Assembly: GCA_046295175.1 (NCBI GenBank)
Contig: JBKBNY010000005.1
Location: forward strand, 355,809-419,808
Direction of reading: 5' to 3'
Origin: JALOLV01 sp046295175
GTDB lineage: Bacteria; Bacteroidota; Bacteroidia; Cytophagales; Spirosomataceae
DNA length: 64,000 nt
The notes beneath the pieces were generated by a model that saw only the letters and a program-made list of their open reading frames with translations, ran no database searches and was not told the DNA's origin. Shown here in pieces: positions 18,561 to 26,700 of this stretch (positions within the stretch are counted from its first letter, which is position 1; the number at the start of each line of letters is the position of its first letter). The position numbers and the translations under genes were made by a program.

Positions 18561-20474
18561 ATGGAAGCTAATGCACAAAATAGTAGCAATCAATACACAA
18601 TGCCAGCAGGCGTTCAAATGGTACTTTGGAACGACCACGATAGAAAGGGAAAAGATAGCCCATATTCTGGTACACAAGGACAACCAAATATTTCGGATAC
18701 CAATTCTTTGCAGGTAGCTCGAAACACTTGGGTTATTATTTTTAGTAATACCAACTATGACCCAAGTGAAAAAGCGAAGTATTTGCAAATAGATGGCAAT
18801 GAGGTTACGTCAGGAGAAGACGGTCATTATATTTCTAATCTTAACGATATTGGTTGGCAAAACGATGTCAAAAGTTTCGTTTTGTATAGCAGTCAGCCCA
18901 GTTGGTGGGGTTCACGCCCAACCAAAGACCAAATTTTCCAGTTGAAAGATGGACAAGCACTATTTACCGAAGACGACAACTTTTTGGGAGATAATGCTAC
19001 TTTTAATGCCCCATTTAATGCAGTAAACCTTTATTATCAAAGCTATGTAGGTGGAGATAGAGGTCCAATGAATGGTACAATAAATTCGTTAAAGACAGGA
19101 GAAAACACATGGTTAGTAATTTTTGATGGAGCAGATTGTGGTGGTAATTCTGCAAAAATGGGGCCAAATTATCCCTATGGGGGGCAATTAGGAAGTGTAG
19201 GCCGTTATGATGTTAATAATAATCGTGTGGGATATTGGAAAAACCAGATTTGTTCTTTTCTTTTATACAATCAAGTACCTGGATTTTGGGGAACAGCCTA
19301 TCCAAGGCCTTACATTGACTTCAGTGCCTTAGGTCAATTATATCTTGGTTCAAACACCTCTGGCAGCACTATTACTTACCACGTAGCAGATTCTACGTAT
19401 GATATAAAACAGCCGGCTTTTATCATACAAAGTGCAACGGCGGCTCTCCCAAATGATTATAACAATGATAATTGTACGAATTTCCCTACTGATGGCTGGA
19501 CAAAGTATCATGTCAGTTTGACACACGAAAATACGGGTGGTAAAAATGATGCAATTGACTTTGATATGTATTTTAATAATTCGGGAGGCTTAATAAGTAT
19601 ACAAAACTTTGTCTGGTCGAAAGGTGAGGCATACAATATCTCCAGCCAGTTTATTTCTATAGTTGATGATGAAGCATGGGTTTTAGGCACAGCGGGTGCC
19701 ATAGAAACACTCGGCATTTCAGAAGAAGCTGCCGATGAGTTTGTAGATGACTTTGATTTAGTTTGTAATACTTTCAACAAAATAAGTGGCTTTGTTTTTA
19801 ATAAAACCGACAATGGCGGACAGTATTATTTTATCCCTGTTTTGTGCCATACCATCAACAGGATTTGCACAGTCATCTTGAATAATTATAATCGAACCAT
19901 CTATACCAATCCAAACGATAGCCGTGCAGGGCTTCACTGGAGTTTTGACTATTCAGACTTTGCCAATAAACTTCAAACTCAAAATACATCTTTATCTAAT
20001 TTTAGAAATTGGGCTACTAAAAGTAATTTATCCCACGCTTATATGCCCTTTGACCAAGTCATAGAATATGCATATGGAGAAACGAATCAGTTTTTTAATT
20101 ACCGAACTTGGTATCAAGAAACTTCTCTTTCTACCGAACTCGGAATGCTCGTTTCTTGTAAAATAGACTATGAAATTGCCTCTGATAAAGACGACCATAT
20201 CATTCTTTTGATGGGTTTCAGAATTCCAAATGAAAACTCAACTACGCCTGTATTAAATTTTGCTCAAGCTACCGTTCAGTTTACCGATAACTCAAATAGT
20301 AATATTTTAAGCCCAAAATATACAGGAGATAACATCATTCAAGACCTATATGACTACCTAAATAGTTCGATAGCTAAGGTAAGTACAACCGACTCGACCA
20401 AAGGACGAATGTATTTGGCAGATATAGCAAAGTTTAATATGAATGCGATTGTCTCATGCACTTTGTATTCGTAG
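18561..20474 (+). CDS. Unknown 637-aa protein with a duplicated crystallin-like N-terminal region
   Basis: I do not recognise a named family. The N-terminal 240 residues contain two related segments of about 110 aa (about 14-115 and 130-240). Each has a NTWxxIF core, a central Gly/Asn-rich stretch and a closing motif SFxLYxxxPxxW, a pattern reminiscent of beta/gamma-crystallin-type modules. Residues 250-637 are beta-rich with no known motif; one acidic stretch (SEEAADEFVDDFD) and several Cys are present. No signal peptide or membrane span is visible, unusual beside a giant secreted protein. It lies between the LytTR pair and the 2897-aa gene and is followed by a terminator, so it may share regulation with both. 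Start is the first ATG after the LytTR genes. Confidence 0.6.
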   Translation: MEANAQNSSNQYTMPAGVQMVLWNDHDRKGKDSPYSGTQGQPNISDTNSLQVARNTWVIIFSNTNYDPSEKAKYLQIDGNEVTSGEDGHYISNLNDIGWQNDVKSFVLYSSQPSWWGSRPTKDQIFQLKDGQALFTEDDNFLGDNATFNAPFNAVNLYYQSYVGGDRGPMNGTINSLKTGENTWLVIFDGADCGGNSAKMGPNYPYGGQLGSVGRYDVNNNRVGYWKNQICSFLLYNQVPGFWGTAYPRPYIDFSALGQLYLGSNTSGSTITYHVADSTYDIKQPAFIIQSATAALPNDYNNDNCTNFPTDGWTKYHVSLTHENTGGKNDAIDFDMYFNNSGGLISIQNFVWSKGEAYNISSQFISIVDDEAWVLGTAGAIETLGISEEAADEFVDDFDLVCNTFNKISGFVFNKTDNGGQYYFIPVLCHTINRICTVILNNYNRTIYTNPNDSRAGLHWSFDYSDFANKLQTQNTSLSNFRNWATKSNLSHAYMPFDQVIEYAYGETNQFFNYRTWYQETSLSTELGMLVSCKIDYEIASDKDDHIILLMGFRIPNENSTTPVLNFAQATVQFTDNSNSNILSPKYTGDNIIQDLYDYLNSSIAKVSTTDSTKGRMYLADIAKFNMNAIVSCTLYS

Positions 20475-20633
20475 TGAGCATTAAAAAAATAATGATTTGG
20501 GTAAACCTCAATTGATGAAATAAATAACGAGAAATTATTTTTGAAAAACTCATAATTCTTATTTCTATAAAGGTTTCCATTAGCCAATAAATACCCCCAA
20601 AAAGACCTTTCGTGGTAGAAAGATTGAAAAGTT

Positions 20634-20673
20634 TGGAGGGGATTCTCCTACGAGAATCTCTCTCCGCTTTTTT
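20634..20673 (+). terminator. Rho-independent terminator after the 637-aa gene
   Basis: GGAGGGGATTCTC pairs, with one bulge and G-T pairs, with GAGAATCTCTCTCC around a CTAC loop and is followed by GCTTTTTTC. Confidence 0.6.
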
Positions 20674-20687
20674 CGAGACTATCACCA

Positions 20688-20697
20688 CATTTTGAAC
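20688..20697 (-). promoter_or_regulatory. Inverted copy of the GTTCAAAATG motif before the giant surface protein gene
   Basis: CATTTTGAAC here is the reverse complement of the core of both direct repeats upstream of the LytTR pair. It is 17 bp before the ATG of the 2897-aa gene. It may be a LytTR half-site; a single 10-mer match is weak evidence alone. Confidence 0.3.
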
Positions 20698-20714
20698 CTT
20701 AAATTTTTCTACCA

Positions 20715-23700
20715 ATGAAAAAAATCTTTTACCTTTTCGTGGTCTGCTTAATAAGCCAAAATCTTTTCGCCCAAACCATTACCTTTTACAATGATCCTCA
20801 GAGTCATACAACCTGTGTAGGGGCGAATGTAAAATTGAGAGTAACTAGTTATGGTGTAAACGGAGTGGCTACGCCTACTTGGCAATGGCAGGTCAATAAT
20901 GGAGGTACTTGGACAAACCTGACAAACAATGCCACTTATGCTGATGTTACTGCCGAAACCTTAAATATCTTAAGTGTACCTTCTGCCCCAAGCGGTATTC
21001 AATACAGGGTTATTGGTACGGTGGGAGCATCATCAGCTACCTCAGGTCCTGGAACAATTACCACCGTAACAGCCAATGGAGGTTCTACGACTGGTACCAT
21101 CACTTGGACAGGGCTTTATAACACCGATTGGAACAATGCTTGTAACTGGAGTCCTATGTATGTTCCTACTGCTGCAAACGATGTGGTATTGAGTGGTGGG
21201 ACATACAGGTATGCTGCTATACCTACTATATCTTCTAATGTAACAGTCAATTCGCTTTCAGTGCAAATGCCTTTTACCATCAATACAGGTGCCACACTTA
21301 CCATAAATGGAGATATTACAGGTACATTTTATGGTATTCATGGAAACATTGTTATTAATGGCACCTTACAAGCCAATGGCACTTCAAATCGTATAGAAGG
21401 TGAAACTGGTTTATCTATGATGACTATTGGTACTTGCGGTAAAATGATTGTGCCAAATGGTGATTTTCAATGTGTTATTCCTACGACTAATAATGGTTAT
21501 TTGCAAAGTAAAAATTTAACTATTACAAGTTCCCCTATACCTGGAAATTCCTCGGTTGGAGGTACATTTACCAATAATGGAATCATAAAATCCAGTAATG
21601 TTCCAAATGCAACGAATGCCACTGGCTCTATTACAGTAAATGATATAGTTACTGTAAATAAAAGCCCAATTTTTAATATTTCAGGCACGTTTAGCGGTAC
21701 TATCAATGGTATCTTTACTAATGCAGCAGCCTCAACTTCGGCGGGTACTTACAACTCAGGCACCAATTCGCTTACTCCAATATCGGGGCTTCCATCTGGA
21801 TTACAAACCCTCTATGCCAAAATTACGACCAGTACTGGCTGTGTGGTCATTATTCCTTTTGAATATAATAATTTTAGTGCCCTCACACAGCTTTGGAGCG
21901 ATACCTTTGAGGATACTGGTGCACCCAGTTCGGGTACTCGTACGCCATCTATTGAATATGGCAGCGGTTCTACCCCTTATTCTGCCTATTTTAGACGGAC
22001 TAATGGTACAGATATTAACCTATATTTTGTGAACTTTAATTCGTTTCAAGGTTCAAAATATTGGGCAGGTATCAATATGGATAAAAATGCGGCAGGTACA
22101 GAGAACGCCCAAGACGCTTTGCAAAACATTACCTATACTAACATCAACATCACTGGTAAAGTTGATTTGAGATTTGTAGGGCGATTTTCATCAAGCCCGC
22201 ACGCTGTATATGAATCCATGACCCATACAACGGGGGGTGATTATATGGAAATGGAATACAGTATTGATGGTGGAGCCTATAATAAAATTATTGGAATTTA
22301 TAGTACAGTATCTGGAGAAAACACGGGTTCGCTAAAATTAGATACCAACGGCGATTTGATAGGTGATGGCACTGCGATTAGTAACGTTTTTCCTGAGATT
22401 ATTGCCAACATACCTGGTTCAGGTTCTACTTTAAGTTTACGATTAAAGGCAAGGTCTAATGATTTTGAGTTAATGGGAGTAGATAATTTTAGGTTGTTTG
22501 GCTCTAATGGCTGTACGCAAGTAGCCACCGCCACCGAAACCATGACTTGGAATGGCTCGGTAAGTAGCGATTGGAATAATCCTTGTAATTGGACACCCAA
22601 TGGTGTGCCAACGGCTACAAACATCGTAAATATTAATGATGTCACAAACGACCCTCTGGTTCAAAGTGGAACAACAGCAGTTTGTAAAAATATTCTCCTA
22701 AATCCTTCTTCAACATTAACTATAAATACTGGCGGTACATTGACTGTTAATGAACCATCTCCAACAAGCTCCGGTATTAATGGCATATTTGTGTATAGCA
22801 GTGCGAGCCTCATAAATAATGGTACTTTAAATATTACCTCAGGCTCTTCAAATATTATGTTAAATTCAGCAAACGCCAATTTTACTAATAGTGGTACCAC
22901 AAATCTAAGTAGTGGTTTCAAAAGCATTGTACTCAATGGCAGTAATCAGAGTTTTACGAATACAGGAATTATAAACTTTAGTGGAAATTATTCACAAGCC
23001 ATTTTATTTTTTGGTGGCTCTTCTGGTTATACTGTAACAAATAGTGGTACTATGAATGTCAATGGTTCTGGTGGTAATGGTGCTTATTTCCTTGAACAAT
23101 CAAACACTTCAATTTTTACAAATAGCGGTACAATTAACGTAAATTCAGGATTGGGGATTATTATGGGGGGAGGTACATTTACCAATCAAAATTGTGGAAA
23201 GTTATTCTTATCTTCTGGAACTTTTAATAATTCAACTTCTGGAAGTAGTGTTAGTAATTCAGGTGTAATTGCTATTGCAGGTACTCTTAACAATACCAGC
23301 GGTAGTTTTACAAACAATAGTGGTGGAGTTTTAAAATATGGTTCACTTACAGGTACTGTAACTAATAGCAATGGTTCGGTTATTGTAAATAATAACCCTA
23401 CCAATAGCACTATTTTTTCTTACACAGGTACATTTACAGGTACAATCAATGGTATTTATACGAATGCCACCGCTACTACCTCAGCGGGTACATTTACTGC
23501 ACCCAATACATTTGCACCTTCGGGTTCATTGCCAGCGGGTTCGCAAACGCTCTATGCTAAAATTACACCAAGTGGTGGGGCATGTGATTATGTGGTGCCG
23601 TTTACCTACGTAAATTGTACGGCAACTGCCAGTATTTACTACACTGGTTCGCCATTCTGTAAAACTGCCAGCCCAGTAAGTGTCACCCAAACAGGTACAT

Positions 23701-26700
23701 CAGGCGGTACTTTCACTTCAAGCCCAACTGGTCTAAGTTTGAGTGGTGCGGGACAAATCACACCAAGCACTTCAACAGCAGGTACCTATACAGTATCTTA
23801 TACCATTGCAGCAAGTGGCGGTTGTGCAGCTGTAACTGCAACGACGAGCGTTACGATTACCAATAATCCAACTGCCAGTATTTCCTACACAGGTTCGCCA
23901 TTCTGTAAAACTGCCAGCCCAGTAAGTGTCACCCAAACAGGTACAGCGGGCGGTACTTTCACTTCAAGTCCAGCTGGTTTGAGTTTGAGTAGTGCGGGGC
24001 AAATTACTCCGAGCACTTCAACTGCAGGTACCTATACAGTAACTTATACCATTGCAGCAAGCGGCGGATGTGCAGCTGTAATTGCAACGACGAGCGTTAC
24101 AATCAATGATACCCCAACTGTCAGTATTTCATACCCAGCGGCAGCCATTTGTAAAAGTGCGGGTACAACCGATATTACTCGTAATGGTACTCCATCAAGT
24201 GGCGGTACATTTTCATCAAGTCCATCGGGTTTGACACTAAACTCCAGTACGGGGCGAGTTACACCAAGTAGCTCAACCGCAAATACTTATACCGTAACAC
24301 TTACAATCCCAGCTTCGGGTGGATGCCCAGTTTATACAGCAACAACTGCTCTTACGATTACTGCCGAACCAAGTGCAACCATTGGGTATGCCGCCAGTGG
24401 ATATTGTACAACCGCTGGTGTTCAGAATGTTATTCGTACTGGAACAGCGGGCGGAACATACGCTGCTTCACCATCAGGGCTAAGCATTGACACTAATACA
24501 GGACAAATTACGCCAAGTACGAGTACCCCTGGCAATTATACCGTTATTTACACCATTCCAGCTACTGGTGGATGTAGCCAGTTTCAAACAAGTGATATTG
24601 TTTCTATTAGTTCACCTGCCAATGCCACAATTGCATATTCAGCCAGTGGTTTTTGTAGTACGGATGGTGCAAAAAGTGTCAACCGTTCGGGTACTGCGGG
24701 AGGAACATTTAGCTCGTCACCTGCGGGTTTGAGTATTAATTCAAGCAGTGGATTAATCACACCGAGTAGTAGTTCAGCGGGAACTTATACGGTTACTTAC
24801 AGTATTGCAGCCACAAATGGTTGTCCAGCATTTACAACGACTACAAGTGTTGCCATCTCTACACCTCCGAGTGCTACGATAAGTTACACGGGTTCACCAT
24901 TCTGTGGAGTTTCTACACCTATTAATGTTAGCAGAACTGGTACCACAGGCGGAACATTTAGTTCAAGTCCTGCGGGGTTATCAATCAACCCAAGTACGGG
25001 ACAAATCACGCCAAACACCAGCACGGCAGGCACTTACACAGTTACTTATTCGGTTTCGAGTAATTGTCCATTATTTACAACTACTGCCAGCGTAGCACTG
25101 AGTAGCCAACCAAGCGTGCCAACGAATGTTAGCACGAGTTCAAATTTACTTTGTGGTGGAGCAAGTGTTACCTTATCGGCTACTTGTGCCTCAGGTACAG
25201 TAACATGGTACAATCAAGCTACTGGTGGGACTTACATAGGCACGGGGCAATCACTTGTACAAACTCCTACCGCAACCACAACTTATTATGTAAATTGCAA
25301 CAACGGAATCTGCGAAAGTAACCGTATTGCTACAAATCCGGTTGTGATTGAAAGAGACAATGGAGGAATCAGTACACCTTATACCAATAGCTCGTTTGTA
25401 ACACAAAACAATTTGTATTACAATAAAATTACGCTCACAAAAGGAATCAGAGCGGATTCTGTGAAAGTTTTGGTCTTGGATGGTGGATTGGGTATTCAAG
25501 GTAACGCTCGAATAAAATTTGCTATTTATTCTGACCTAAACGGTGAACCGAATACACTTTTGGCAAGTTCGGATGGTAATGCCGCAGAAAATGCACCATT
25601 CTTAGTAGCAGGTATAAATAAATTCAGACTCAATACTCCTACCTATTTAAGTTGTGGAACATACTGGGTTTCATACGTACTCAGTAGTCCAGAATCAATT
25701 GCAGCCAATTTCCAAAATGGTGACCCAGTTCCCGATTCAGACACTAAGTATTCACCATTTACCTTCGGAAATGCCTTCCCTACGGTTAATAATCTTACAA
25801 AATCTACTAATGGGTTTGCCTATAACGTTTATTTCTCTGGAGCGGCCGATTGTCAGATTGTAGCTCCAACGGTTAATCAGAACGTAAATGTTTGTAGTGG
25901 AAGTTCGGCAACACTCACAGCCACTTGTACTTCGGGAACTGTTACGTGGTACACCTCGGCAACAGCGAGTACAGGTACTGCGAACTCTCCGTTAATTACT
26001 CCAATCATTAATGCCAATACAAGTTATTACGTAGCATGTGTTTCGGGAAATTGTGCAAGTGCCAGAACTCAAGTTAATTTAACAGTTACTGCACCCCCAA
26101 ATGCCCAGATTTCAGGCTCGGATAATTTATCTTGTGCTATTACGAGCGTTACTCGTACCGCATCGGGAGGCAATTCATACCTCTGGAGCAATGGACTCGG
26201 TACAAATGCCATAGCCACCATCACTTCGGCTGGCACTTACACTGTTACCGTAACGGGGGCCAATGGATGTACTGCAACGGCGACCACAACCGTGATTATT
26301 GACAATACTGCTCCAAATGCTCAAATTACAGGTTCGAATAATTTATCTTGTGCTGTTACAAGCGTTACAAGAACCGCATCGGGTGGTAGTTCTTACCTTT
26401 GGAGCAATGGACTTGGAACGAACGCAACCGCCACCATCACCTCAGCTGGGACTTATACAGTTACCGTAACGGGAGTCAATGGATGTACGGCAACGGCGAC
26501 CACAACCGTGACTATTGACAATACTGCTCCTAATGCTCAAATTACAGGTTCGAATAATTTATCTTGTGCTGTTACAAGCGTTACTCGAACCGCATCGGGG
26601 GGTAGTTCGTACCTCTGGAGCAATGGACTTGGTACAAATGCCATAGCCACCATCACCTCGGCTGGCACTTACACCGTAACCGTAACGGGGGCCAATGGGT

